Origin: Tritrichomonas musculus
Taxonomy: Eukaryota > Parabasalia > Tritrichomonadida > Tritrichomonadidae
Direction of reading: 5' to 3'
Assembly: GCA_039105265.1 (NCBI GenBank)
Contig: JAPFFF010000036.1
Location: forward strand, 744,001-808,000
Length of the DNA: 64,000 nucleotides
In this document: one piece after another, positions 50,805 to 61,696 of the stretch
How positions within the stretch are numbered: the first letter of the stretch is position 1
How the letters are laid out: every line of letters starts with the position of its first letter
Translations under genes and position numbers: made by a program
The notes under the pieces: generated by a model
Told to the model about the DNA's origin: nothing
Database searches by the model: none
What the model saw: only the letters and a program-made list of their open reading frames with translations

Positions 50805-51101
50805 ATGCAATCTAAAGAAATGATCGCATTCTTACCAGCTGAATGGGTGGATGGAGAAGAAAAAGAAATTGCAGTTAAAATTCAAGTTGTTGATAGGCCA
50901 GTTCAGAATATACTCTACAATCAATCAGAAAACAATGAAAAAATTCATAGATTTGAATTAAAAAGTCCATATGAACTAATTACTGCTAAATTAATACGAC
51001 AATTAGATAAAACAGATTTTTCAGACAATGAAGAATCAAAAGATAATGAAGAAAAACCTAATAATTACTTTTCACAATTAGCTAAAAAAAATGGGAATTA
51101 A
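50805..51101 (+). pseudogene. P2 transposase, N-terminal frame
   Basis: A 98-residue frame with an ATG, acidic at its C-terminus (NEESKDNEEKPNN). It precedes the other P2 frames on the same strand and is probably the N-terminal part of the same decayed gene or a small accessory protein. It has no recognised domain. Confidence 0.4.
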
Positions 51102-51120
51102 GAGATAAAAAATAAAAAGA

Positions 51121-52501
51121 ATGTATCAAAATTCTGCTAAAATTGCACCTGTCAATCTCCAAACACAACCTGAACCAATTCAGACTAAAAAAGCACAAGT
51201 CATTAATAGTTACTCAGAATCTTATACTCAAACAGATATTTCTGGAATAATTACTGATGCAAGTGAATCAAAATGGACTCTGATTGCTCCGAAATCATTA
51301 ACAATGAACATCATTTGGAACATTTTAGATAACTGTTTTTCTCAGCAAAAAAAATATAATTCAGATATATGCGACGTTTATTTATTAATCTACTTGAGCA
51401 GTGCAAAATCATACAATTTATGTAGACAATTTCTACCTTTGCCATCTTATCAAATGCTGTATTTGAAATATGGAGAATTAATCAAACAAGAAAAAAAAAT
51501 ATTATTGATATTGATCACATTAATGATGTTATACATGAATATAAGACACAGAATGGCTTTCTTGAAATCCACAACTCATGTATTGTTAACCTAGCCATGG
51601 ATGAAATCGCCGAAAATATTAAAAACACATTAATCTTGAACGGATTCAATGTTTGGTACAAATCAACAGACGGCGATAGATTCTTATCAAATGATCACGA
51701 ACTTTTTTATCAAAACTATGTTGATGGACGATCTAGTGATTTTTAAAGTTGGTGAATGAAATTTATACTATATTATGTAATCATGTTGAATTAACCATTC
51801 CAATAGGCGATCCACTTCACTTGTGGAAAGGTATTCGTTCACGTTTTCAGATGAATCGAATAGCTTTATTTTCAGAATCACCTTTTATGACTGATTTTGA
51901 GAATGTTTCAAGGATTCTAGATTTAGGAAATGCTATATTGGACACGTCTAAAGCAGGGAAGATGAGAAATGCATATTGCCTCAAAATGCTCACTTTTGAA
52001 AACACAATTAAACTGCTAAGAGAACAAGACTACATTGATGCATGCTTTTTTCTACCATTTGCATCATGGAATTCTGCAAATTTCAGTATTTCAATCGATT
52101 TACCGTTTCGATTGTTTTTATTTGAATTAAGTTTCCAAATGATTTCAACTTTCTTTGAACAATTTCCCGATTTAAAGAAAACAGAATACTGCAAAAAGCT
52201 GTTGAAGGAATTGAGGCAGTGGCCTTGCATGAAAATCAGTAGTAGTTAGACACAGGATTTATTTGCGATGATGCTTTTTAGGCATTCTGGGGACCATTTG
52301 CACCAAAGGGGCTTAAAAGATACCAATAATAAGCTCACTTTGTCAATGTTTTTTTCAATAAATTTATATGGAAAAGCTTATTTGCCCCCTTATAACAACC
52401 AGGAATCGATACAATATTTATTAACATATCATTTACAAATATTTTTCACTAAAAATAATGAAAAAATCTTTCCAAACAATATATTAAGCGACATAAATTA
52501 A
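51121..52501 (+). pseudogene. P2 transposase remnant
   Basis: The frame opened at 51,121 (MYQNSAKIAPVNLQTQPEP) loses its coding sense near the A-run at 51,490, where another frame continues with HEYKTQNGFLEIHNS to NYVDGRSSDF; a further shift in the T-run near 51,743 leads to VNEIYTILCNHVELTIPIGD and PLHLWKGIRSRF up to 52,249. A last frame covers 52,268-52,501. At least three frame breaks show a dead gene. The DPLHLWK motif with later hydrophobic helices recalls P/THAP or Kolobok transposases, but I cannot settle the family. Confidence 0.45.
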
Positions 52502-53260
52502 ATACAATATACTATAAACAATTAATTTAAAACACCAATTTCATTTATATTTAATGGAAAAATATTATTTATATAAATGAAAAGTTAATATGTTTTTTTT
52601 TTTCTTCACATTGGTTCGAAATCATGGACAAATACTATATCAAACGTAATAAAATATAAAACACAATTTTCAGAGCACTGTAAGCCAAAATATAAACCAT
52701 TCAAAATTGTGAGAAGCGTGAAAAATACTTTATCATATTTTATTAATAATAAAAATAATTTTTAAATTGAAGCATAAATCTACAGTTTTAATATCTGTTT
52801 GATTTTTCTGTTTAATATTGAGATATATATATTTTAAAATTTAAGCAAATTTTTTTTTATGAAAAAGTTGATATTTTTATTCAAAAAATATCTGTTTAAT
52901 TATAATGATTTATAATTCGATAATTATGAATATGATTATTATGAAATTATAATAAAGTAATTATATCATGTTAATGAATAAGTGTACAAAATATTATAAG
53001 AAAATTGGCGCTACATTTTTAGTAAAAGTCATCTTAATTTAAAATGATAGTATAATATTCGTTCAAAACAATATAAATGATTATTTTAATTAGCCACAAA
53101 ATGATGGCACTTGAGTGTATATATATGCATGAGAATTGAAACAATAAACACAAAATTGTTTATATATTCATATCAATAATGATATTTTTTTTAGAGACAT
53201 TTCAATTGCGTTGAAATAAAAAAAAAAAGCAAGAAGAAGAATGGCTAAATCAATTAATAT
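52502..53260. other. AT-rich non-coding interior of P2
   Basis: Very AT-rich sequence between the transposase remnant and the right arm of P2. No frame or repeat seen. Confidence 0.6.
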
Positions 53261-53876
53261 AATCATATTTAGTTGCATAAAAAGATAATATACTAAAATG
53301 AAGAGATAATAATGAATACAAATAGGTGAAATGAAAAAGTGCCGATCAAAATGGGAAATATAAAAAGTGGCATAAGTAAGTATTTATATAATAAAATAAT
53401 AATATATTTGTTATCAACATATTAATATGAATAATATATTCTTACAAATATAAGAAATTTTAAATAAAGCACGAGATTAATTTATATTAACCTAGAATAA
53501 ATTATCATCTTGTTAATTAATTCACATATATAATCATATTTAGTTGCATAAAAAGATAATATACTAAAATGAAGAGATAATAATGAATACAAATAGGTGA
53601 AATGAAAAAGTGCCGATCAAAATGGGAAATATAAAAAGTGGCATAAGTAAGTATTTATATAATAAAATAATAATATATTTGTTATCAACATATTAATATG
53701 AATAATATATTCTTACAAATATAAGAAATTTTAAATAAAGCACGAGATTAATTTATATTAACCTAGAATAAATTATCATCTTATTAATTAATTCATATAT
53801 ATAATCATATTTAGTTGCATAAAAAGATAATATACTAAAATGAAGAGATAATAATGAATACAAATAGGTGAAATGT
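53261..53876. repeat. 271-bp direct repeats, right arm of P2
   Basis: Units start at 53,261, 53,532 and 53,803 (last partial), landmark AATCATATTTAGTTGCATAA. They are inverted relative to the copies at 49,241. The right arm holds two full units and a partial one. Confidence 0.9.
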
Positions 53877-54594
53877 AAAATTTAGATAAAAATAATGTAT
53901 TTCAAAATTGAGAGAAGACCGTTTATAATATGTTTAATTTTTATTCAAAATCATCGTTTTTTGTATAATAAAAAAGAAAATAATGATTATTGTTGATACA
54001 TTTTTAAACTTTATTAAATGAACTATAAATTTAATAGTTTTTTAACTCTGTATTTTAAATGAATATTTGAATAATAATGAAAATTAGCATAATTTTACAA
54101 CGCTTTCTGTACCATCTGTATTGATAATTATATGTGAAATACGATGGAGAATATTATTTGAGACGACAAAGGTTTTTAATCGAGTAAAACATCTAATATT
54201 TCAACTATTTGAAAAATAGCATCGATTTGTAAACCTGTTACTCTGCTAGTAATATTGAAATTATTGACGTAAAAAACGATGATCTATAATAAGCAGGAAA
54301 TAAATAGTCTTTTTCTGAAGGAACAAACTGGATATAATTATATGTATCTGATGAAGGCGGAATTTTTCGACAATATTATGTAGTTATGCTCCTTATACGG
54401 TACCGTTCAAAATATATGATTTTGGGATCTCTCCTCGATAAACATCAATTCTCGATACATCGATTTATAAATGGTCGTTTGTCGATTGGCAAAGAAGGGC
54501 CATTTTTCCGCATAAAAAGTCCTATCGTGTTTGTCGATTGGTAAAAAAAGATTTTTTTTTTTTTTTTACCAATCGACAACAACTTTTTGAATGA

Positions 54595-54655
54595 TCCGAC
54601 CAAATAAAAAAAAATCCGGCATTGTCGTTTCACACCTCCCCAAAAAAACTAGTAC

Positions 54656-54707
<52 letters not shown>

Positions 54708-54792
54708 GTTTGTTTACTTTTGATTGTTTAACCATTTCTTAATAGATGGTTATGGTTATTTTTCTTCATTTTCTTTGTGTGTTCCTTATATA
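54595..54792. other. spacer with 42-base poly(A) tract
   Basis: Follows the right tip of P2. The A-run spans 54,657-54,698. A similar 41-base run lies to the left of P1. No gene seen. Confidence 0.6.
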
Positions 54793-55021
54793 CAGTACAG
54801 TAACAAAAATGGAAAATGATTCAAAAAAAGGTAAATCGGACTTTTTGATAAAAAAAGATAAAACAAAAAATAAAAATTGAAACGAAACTTTCAAAAAGTT
54901 AGATTTTCCTTTTTTTTATTCTCAAAAAAATTCAATTAAAATTTGAATGAATAATTGGTAATATTCCCAGAAAAGTGGAATTTTCCTTTAAAAATACGTT
55001 TTTAGTTTTGTTACTGTACTG
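54793..55021. mobile_element. 229-bp mariner-type MITE
   Basis: Perfect 16-base terminal inverted repeats CAGTACAGTAACAAAA flanked by TA on both sides (54,791-54,792 and 55,022-55,023). No coding sequence. The TA duplication and the tip fit a Tc1/mariner- or pogo-mobilised MITE. Confidence 0.85.
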
Positions 55022-55762
55022 TATATATATAGGTGTTTTAAAGAGTATTTAGATTAGCCTACTTAGGATTGAGATTTAATTTAAATATTTTGAATATAAA
55101 TAGTTAACATCATATATCATCCATATTTATTATCAAATGATTTACTTGCATTGAAATATTCAAGAGAATGCATCAAAAAAGACGTTGAAAATTAAAATTG
55201 TAAACGTATTAGATTACGGTTGTTAATGAAATATGCAATTTTTATGTAGAAAGTAATTTCATTATTCAAATGAATTTGATATATTCTTTTCATGATAAAA
55301 CAAACAATCTATATATAAAAGGAAATCGGATTTGCCCGCAATTAAGGTCCTTAATTGAGGGCCAATTTGGTTTCTCTTGTCATAAACATTTTGCATCAAA
55401 AAGTTATTTTATTTTTTATCTTTAAGAAAAAGTTATGTTTTAGTTTTTGTGCCAAGAAAAAGTTCATGATTATTTTTCGTTCTATCAAATTGTGGAAACT
55501 TTTTGACCGAAAAAAAATCAAAATAAAATAAAAAAAAAAAAAATTAAATATACTATATGATATGATATATGAAAAAAAAAAAGTGTGTTTCTTATGAAAA
55601 AGTTTGTTTTCCAACTTTTTAACTAATTTTAATACGTTTTCATATTTTGTGACTATACTGTAATATTTGAAACTAAGGTTTTATTAAACAGTACAAATAC
55701 CTTTTTAATTCTTGATATTAATAAAATAAAGAAAACGAATGATAAAAATTTTATTAAATGAT
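55022..55762. other. AT-rich intergenic DNA
   Basis: Non-coding. The one patch with balanced composition holds a short palindrome, CAATTAAGGTCCTTAATTG near 55,340. Nothing else seen. Confidence 0.6.
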
Positions 55763-57535
55763 TCAAATTGGTTCATTTGTATTAATCAACTTCCTTAATT
55801 TAGAAGGGATCATGATTAGGCATTTTTCCAATCTATTAGAAATTGTCCATTGAAATGACTTCAATTCTGATTCTTCTGAAATTTCGATTATTTGAAGTTT
55901 TTCGCAACAAAAAAATGCTTTTTCACATATTTTAGATACTTTTGGCGGAATAAAAATTGATTCAATTGCTGAAAAAGAAAATGCATTAAATCTAATTTTT
56001 TGTAAATTAGAATTTGGTGAAAATTCAACTTTTTTAAGGTTTTTGCAACTAGAAAATGTATTTCCCCATATTTTTGAAACTTTTTGTGGAATAAAAATTG
56101 AATCAATTTTTGAATTTCGAAATGCATATTCTTCAATTGTTTGCAAATTAGAATTTGGCGAAATTCCAATTTTTTTCAGATTTTCGCACTTATAAAACGC
56201 ATATCTGCATATTTTTGAAACTTTTGGTGGAATGATAATTGATTCAATATTTGTATGTGCAAATGCTAATTGTCCAATTGTTTGCAAATTAGAATTTGGT
56301 GGAATTTCAATATAAATCAAACTGAAGCAACCAGTAAATGCATATTCACATATTTTTGAAACTTGTGGTGGAATAATTATTTTTCTTATTCCTGAACCTT
56401 GAAATGAATCTGGTCCAATTATTTGTAATTTAGAATTTGGATCAATTTCAACTTTTGTTAAATTTGTGCAAAAATGAAATGCAAACGATGATATGACTTT
56501 GATATTTGATGGAATAGAAAATTCTTCAATGTCACGTCTTACAAATAAAATATTGTCAAATTCATCGCTGTTTGGATCTGTTTTTCCTAATAAATATTTT
56601 TCATCTTTGAATATAAATTGACCATTCAATGGTGAAATTATAATATTTGTCAATTTTTCTGTTCCATTACACCAATTTTCTTTCAATTCGATTAAATTTG
56701 CTGGAAAATTAATTTCTTCAATTTTTGATAATGTAAATGCATAATCACCAATTGAATGCAAATTTGAATCAGGTGAAATTTCAATTTTTGTCAGCTTTTC
56801 GCAATCGTAAAATGCATATGATGATATGACTTTGATATTTGGTGGAATAGAAAATTCTTCAATATCGCGTCTTACAAATAAAAGATTGTCAAATTCATCG
56901 CTGTTTGGATCTGTTTTTCCCAATAAATATTTTTCATCTTTGAATATAAATCGACCATTAGATGGTGGAATTATTATATTTTGCAATTTATCTACATTAT
57001 CACACCAGCCTTCTTTTAGCTCTTTCAAACTCTCTGGAAAATAAATTTCTTTAAGGCTCGAGAAATTTGAAAATATATGTTGATAAATTGTCTCAACCGA
57101 TGAATCTTTTGCAAATTTTAATGTCGTTAATTCATAATATTCATAGTTACCAAAGCCAATGCCTGTAAGGCTCGTGATTAAATAATCTGTAGATTCATAT
57201 CGAACTGTTCGCGGAATAACAAGATCTGTAATTAGATAGTCATTTAAATAAAAAAATGACGCTGTTTGATTTTCTCTATCGATTTTGAAGATAAAATCAT
57301 TAATTGTGATCGTCTCACTAAGATAAATTTTAATTAATTCAAGATCACCTTTTTGGCATGCGATATGGAGGCTTGATTCGATTTTGTAAAGTTCTTCTTC
57401 TGATCGAATTTTATTGTAGTTTGTGAAAAGATCAATAATATCATTCTTCTTTTCTTTCCCTGGTCCTATATTCAGGTCTTCCTCATATTTTTCAATATGA
57501 ATTTTGACTATTTTCGATCCTTGTGCATCTTTCAT
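55763..57535 (-). CDS. BspA-like leucine-rich-repeat protein
   Basis: A host protein of 590 residues from the ATG at 57,535 (MKDAQGSKIVKIHIEKYEE). A half ankyrin-like unit (LHIACQKGDLELIKIYLS) near residue 60 is followed by RENQTASFFYLNDY and then a long run of LRR_5 (BspA/TpLRR) repeats of about 22 residues, with core forms such as IPPKVSKICEYAFTGC and SNLQTIGQLAFAHT. A ~100-residue block with FIFKDEKYLLGKTDPNSDEF occurs twice, showing an internal duplication. No signal peptide or membrane span is seen. Trichomonads have very large families of such proteins, some at the surface; with no signal this one may be cytoplasmic. No intron is visible. The half ankyrin unit suggests a shortened N-terminus. 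Confidence 0.9.
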   Translation of the reverse strand: MKDAQGSKIVKIHIEKYEEDLNIGPGKEKKNDIIDLFTNYNKIRSEEELYKIESSLHIACQKGDLELIKIYLSETITINDFIFKIDRENQTASFFYLNDYLITDLVIPRTVRYESTDYLITSLTGIGFGNYEYYELTTLKFAKDSSVETIYQHIFSNFSSLKEIYFPESLKELKEGWCDNVDKLQNIIIPPSNGRFIFKDEKYLLGKTDPNSDEFDNLLFVRRDIEEFSIPPNIKVISSYAFYDCEKLTKIEISPDSNLHSIGDYAFTLSKIEEINFPANLIELKENWCNGTEKLTNIIISPLNGQFIFKDEKYLLGKTDPNSDEFDNILFVRRDIEEFSIPSNIKVISSFAFHFCTNLTKVEIDPNSKLQIIGPDSFQGSGIRKIIIPPQVSKICEYAFTGCFSLIYIEIPPNSNLQTIGQLAFAHTNIESIIIPPKVSKICRYAFYKCENLKKIGISPNSNLQTIEEYAFRNSKIDSIFIPQKVSKIWGNTFSSCKNLKKVEFSPNSNLQKIRFNAFSFSAIESIFIPPKVSKICEKAFFCCEKLQIIEISEESELKSFQWTISNRLEKCLIMIPSKLRKLINTNEPI

Positions 57536-57575
57536 GTTACAGTTTGGTCTCAAAATATAAAATATGGATAATCTA

Positions 57576-57583
57576 CTTTTTGA
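57576..57583. promoter_or_regulatory. CTTTTTGA box near the BspA-like start
   Basis: CTTTTTGA (plus strand), about 40 bases upstream of the BspA-like start codon. The same octamer lies about 27 bases before the 61,697 start and by both transposases. A host core promoter element is possible; this is inferred from recurrence. Confidence 0.3.
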
Positions 57584-57633
57584 AATAAAACGATTAAAAT
57601 ATATTCAAAAGTGATTAAAATTTTGTAAACAAA

Positions 57634-58195
57634 TATAAACTCTGTTTTTTAATCTTCACACCCTCTCAATTTTATCTATTAATATCTTTAAGTATGACAA
57701 TTATAGTTTTAATATTCTGATAAATATATACTAATATAATTACAAAATATAATATTTTTAATATAATATTTTATAAAAATTATTTTTTAATATAGAAATT
57801 TGATGGTTTTGTTTTTTTACGTGTGAACATTAATATCGGCTACGGGCATCATTCAATTTTTCTATTATTACGTTTTTTTTAATTCAAAATTTTCACTTTT
57901 TCTATATTTTATTTTTCCTTTCAAAACTCTATTAAGATTTTTGGTTATTAAAACTCATCAATGAGCATCATTACGCATTGATCAAAGCATTTTTTAACCT
58001 CATATGGCATATGGGAAAAGATTGCTTTATGATTTTAGATTTTTAGAATAGAGTACAGAGAAAGGAGAAAACATACAAAAAAATAAATTTTTCTTTCTAA
58101 AAAAGTTGATAAAATAAAATTTTTATTCAATTTAATCAATTTTTGAATATTCGTAGAAAATTGAAGGGAGTGAAGATTAAAAAACTGAGTTTATA
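57634..58195. mobile_element. 562-bp MITE-like palindromic element
   Basis: Ends are inverted copies, TATAAACTCTGTTTTTTAAT at the left and its near complement at the right (three mismatches over about 36 bases including CTTCACACCCT/CTTCACTCCCT). No coding frame. A TA duplication at the ends is possible. Confidence 0.65.
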
Positions 58196-58200
58196 GTGTT

Positions 58201-58314
58201 CCGAAAAAATATTGATAAGAAATGAATTCAATAGTTAATCGTCGTTAACAAAAGTTATTTTATTTTTAAAATTTTTAATTTAAAAAGTTAAATTTCTTAT
58301 CAATATTTTTTCGG
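58201..58314. repeat. hairpin-forming inverted repeat
   Basis: Perfect 23-base arms at 58,201-58,223 and 58,292-58,314 (CCGAAAAAATATTGATAAG and complement). It lies next to a relic transposase and may be one of its ends. Confidence 0.8.
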
Positions 58315-58349
58315 CAATTGAAAAAGTTGATTTTTTATTAAAAATTAAA

Positions 58350-58745
58350 ATCTTACTTGATTGCCTTGCACTTCGAGGCATTGTTTCAATTTCTTTGGAA
58401 AAGAATCAATCAAAGAATTGTTTGTTGCTAAACTTAGATTATTCCATATAAAGAATTAAATTTGTGTTCAGGAAACATTTGCCATTTCAGCTCCAGGGAT
58501 TTCAGGAAACATTATTGCTTTAACGCATATGAAATACTTGATTTCATTTGTTAATATTTGTGGTCGGCAGGGTTGTGTTTTTTCTGGTCTCCCTTCGTCA
58601 ATCTATTTAGCTACTGCTTTGACGCAATTTAACGAAATACTTAATGCATCAGCTGTTTTGCTTTTATTAAAATTGTGCGATTGCAGAACCACTTGCGATT
58701 AAATTATAGCGTTCGTTTGTATTTTTTGGTAAAGAAAACATATAA
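58350..58745 (-). pseudogene. relic Tc1/mariner (IS630-type) transposase
   Basis: On the minus strand, broken frames give a start-like segment (NERYNLIASGSAIAQF), a GRPEKTQPC motif typical of the linker after the paired helix-turn-helix, and an end-like segment LIDSFPKKLKQCLEVQGNQ typical of the C-terminus. The catalytic middle is missing and several stops and shifts are present, so this is an internally deleted, dead copy. The call rests on short recognisable motifs. Confidence 0.45.
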
Positions 58746-60057
58746 ATAAAAGGTCAAAAGATTGACCAGCAATTGATTCATAAATTGATGAATAGGTCAT
58801 TAAATTTGAATGAATTTGAAAGAAATTTTAAAATTCTCTCAAATTATTTTTAAATAAATATGACCTTTTATTTGGGATAGTATCACTTTTAAAAACTTTT
58901 TTCACTTAAAGTATCACTTTTTGAGAGAGAAAAAAAATCAGTAACACTAATTTGCTTTTAAAAAATGTTAAGTGCTGCAGCTTTGGTAGTAAGGAAACTT
59001 CAAAAAAATATATATTGATTGGCATCAGACAAAGATTATTTCTGTGCAAGCTCGCCTCCAAACAAGGTTTTTATTTGACATATCAAATTACAATTATCCA
59101 ACACATCTTCAAAAAATGCTTATAAATTAGTGGTTATTATAGACAATCATTTTTGTTTTTTATGTATTTAATCCTAGACGCGAATCTCTGTGTTTTCAAA
59201 TCAGTGATTAATATCGAATAATCAGATTTCAGACTCCCACACTCAGATACGATTCCATATCTCTTTAAATATTATTCTCCATCGTTTTTTACGTATGGCA
59301 TATGTACTAGATGTTACATATACTAGTTTAAAAATATTGAATATTTCAATAATATTCAATAAAAAATGTAATAAATAAAAATGTAATTGCAATAAAATTA
59401 TTCTTTATAAAATGTTAATTTCAATTATGCTATTTTTATTTCTTTTTCTCTTTTTTTAAAGGAGAAATTAAAGTTTTTTGTTCCAAAAAATTATAAACGT
59501 ATTTTTTACGAATTTGTTAAAATGTAAACGTGCAACATTATTACAAATGTATCAATAAATGAATAATAATTTTTTAAATGCCAATATCCAACTAATTGCT
59601 ATTCTGTTTATTGTATTTCATCAAAATATTGCAATTTTAAAGTTTTTTTTGATTTAAATATGTGGTTCAGATTATAATTTGAATTGTCTATGCCTAAAAG
59701 TAGTTTATTTTACCTAATAAAATGCTTTATTACTACAATATTCAATTTTTTCAATAAATTTTAGGAGTTTTATAAAAATATCATATTGATATATTAAAGA
59801 TTCATAAAAAAGAAAAGTGATAAGGAAAATGGGTACTCTCCTATTATTTTGCTTCGTTCTCTCAATTTTCTGAGGGCTCTCAAATATGAATGGTGGATAA
59901 AAATAAAAATTTTATGGATTTTATGCGATTGAATTTTTGAATGCTCACAATATTTTGGAAATAGTTCTTGATTTTTTTAAGCAAAAATATCAATTGTATG
60001 CCATAATATGCTATCATTTGGTTTTACAATTTGGTATTACTATTTATCATCAAAGAT
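58746..60057. other. AT-rich intergenic DNA
   Basis: Non-coding. A segment around 59,130-59,560 has patches similar to the P2 arm (AAATATTATTCTCCATCGTT near 59,264; ATGTATCAATAAATGAATAA near 59,547), perhaps an old related copy. No gene seen. Confidence 0.5.
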
Positions 60058-60387
60058 TACTACGATTATCAATACATATTAAACAATTATAGTAATCAAA
60101 TTGTATTTGATTTTACAACATTCGATGTTTGAATCATTTGCACTAAGTTCAATGCTATATATTCATTTATTAACAAAGTTTACTACGATTATCAATACAT
60201 ATTAAACAATTATAGTAATCAAATTGTATTTGATTTTACAACATTCGATGTTTGAATCATTTACACTAAGTTCAATGCTATATATTCATTTATTAACAAA
60301 GTTTACTACGATTATCAATACATATTAAACAATTATAGTAATCAAATTGTATTTGATGATTCAAACATTCGATGTTTGAATCATTTA
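60058..60387. repeat. 123-bp tandem repeats
   Basis: About 2.7 copies; TACGATTATCAATACATAT recurs at 60,061, 60,184 and 60,307. Copies are nearly identical and end in CATTCGATGTTTGAATCATT. Non-coding. Confidence 0.9.
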
Positions 60388-61696
60388 ATAGGCTTAAATC
60401 AGAGATATTTATAAAATAAAAAAACATGTAAATTATTCAAAAAAGATTATTTCAATGAATGGATATTATTTTTTCAGTTAATTTGAATTCTTTTGAAATT
60501 TTTAATTTTGAATGATTTTTGAATTTGAATTAAAATATTCAAAAATTTGAAAAAATTACAACAACTCAATTTATTAAAATATACATATCTTATAGTTAAA
60601 TTAAAATATTAAAAAATCTTCCTGCTAAAATAAAGACGTTTTTCTATATTTAATTTTTGTTTAATATAATAGTTAAAAACCTGTTAGAAATATGAAAATT
60701 TCGGGCAACAAGGAATCGGACCCCCTTTGTTGCCCAGAGTCTCTCAATTTCCCTGGAGTGAACTGAAAATAAATTGAATGATCAAAATTTTTATTATTAA
60801 ACAGTATTTTTAGTAATATGAATGAATTTTATTATCAAAATTAATATGTTTTATAATAATAATTTCCATTACTATTTTGCAATAAAAATAGCTAAAGACT
60901 GGAATGTAAGAAATGCATCAATTTTTACTACTAAATTGCTTGTTCAATAACAAAATAATCATCACATTCCTTTATCTTATCGAGGTTTTTAAGAGTGAAT
61001 ATTTGACGAATATTCATTGAATTTTCAAATTGTATAAAAATTATTAGTAAAATTGAATACATTTTAATCGTATTGCTCAGAAAATACCTTGGAGTAAAAA
61101 CAAGAGTTTTTCTTTCAATTAAAAATTATTTGGAATATACAAAATACATAGTTATTTAAACTAAGTTTTTTAATTTTCACGTTTCATTCAATTTAAAAGG
61201 ATAATATCTTATTAAATAAACATTTATATATTTTATTTTTGATTTATTAGATATATATTTTAATATATAAATTATATTTATAATAAAATTAATTTTATAA
61301 TATTTTTTAATTGAGATATATCCAAAAATAGTACAAAAAATTTTTTTCAATTTTTTTGAAATAGCTCATAAAAAGTGAATTTCATCTAACTTCTCCCTTA
61401 ATATTATTTACATTTTTCAAGAAAATAACTTTTTTAATGGGGAATACTATATAAAAAGTATTTTCACAAAAGAATTTTAGATTTTTGTGATCACATTAAT
61501 GATATTTCTTGCCGAATATATTTTATGAATAATTCTCTCAATTACATAAAATTTTCAAAACTAAGAATTTTATTTTTGAATATAGAATGTCCAATCGATC
61601 AACAATTGAGAACTAAATATAAAAATTCGATCATTAAACATTCAATTGCTTAGCAACGACCACTTTTTGAATGAGTTAATATAATTAAAATATAAA
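60388..61696. other. AT-rich intergenic DNA upstream of the dehydrogenase gene
   Basis: No frame seen. A GC-richer hairpin (GGGCAACAA and complement, 60,703-60,735) stands out. A CTTTTTGA octamer at 61,663-61,670 lies about 27 bases before the next start codon. Confidence 0.6.

Larger units (their letters stand above)
48519..54594 (+). mobile_element. DNA transposon P2 with long terminal inverted repeats
   Basis: Left arm 48,519-49,737 and right arm 53,261-54,594 are inverted copies beginning TCATTCAAAAAGTTGTTG. A CCAATCGACAA motif recurs several times, in both orientations, within the first ~130 bases of each arm and may be a transposase-binding site. The inner ends of both arms consist of 271-bp direct repeats. 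The interior carries a decayed transposase (50,805-52,501) and the left side holds a 610-bp MITE insertion. The superfamily is not clear; a GDPLHLWK motif recalls P or Kolobok transposases. P2 begins only 57 bases beyond P1. Confidence 0.75.

Noticed and set aside
56826-57044. Plus-strand frame in the BspA-like gene
   Set aside because: Antisense shadow of the leucine-rich repeats.
59130-59560. Solo or old copy of the P2 arm
   Set aside because: Only short patches match and spacing differs; too weak to annotate as an element.
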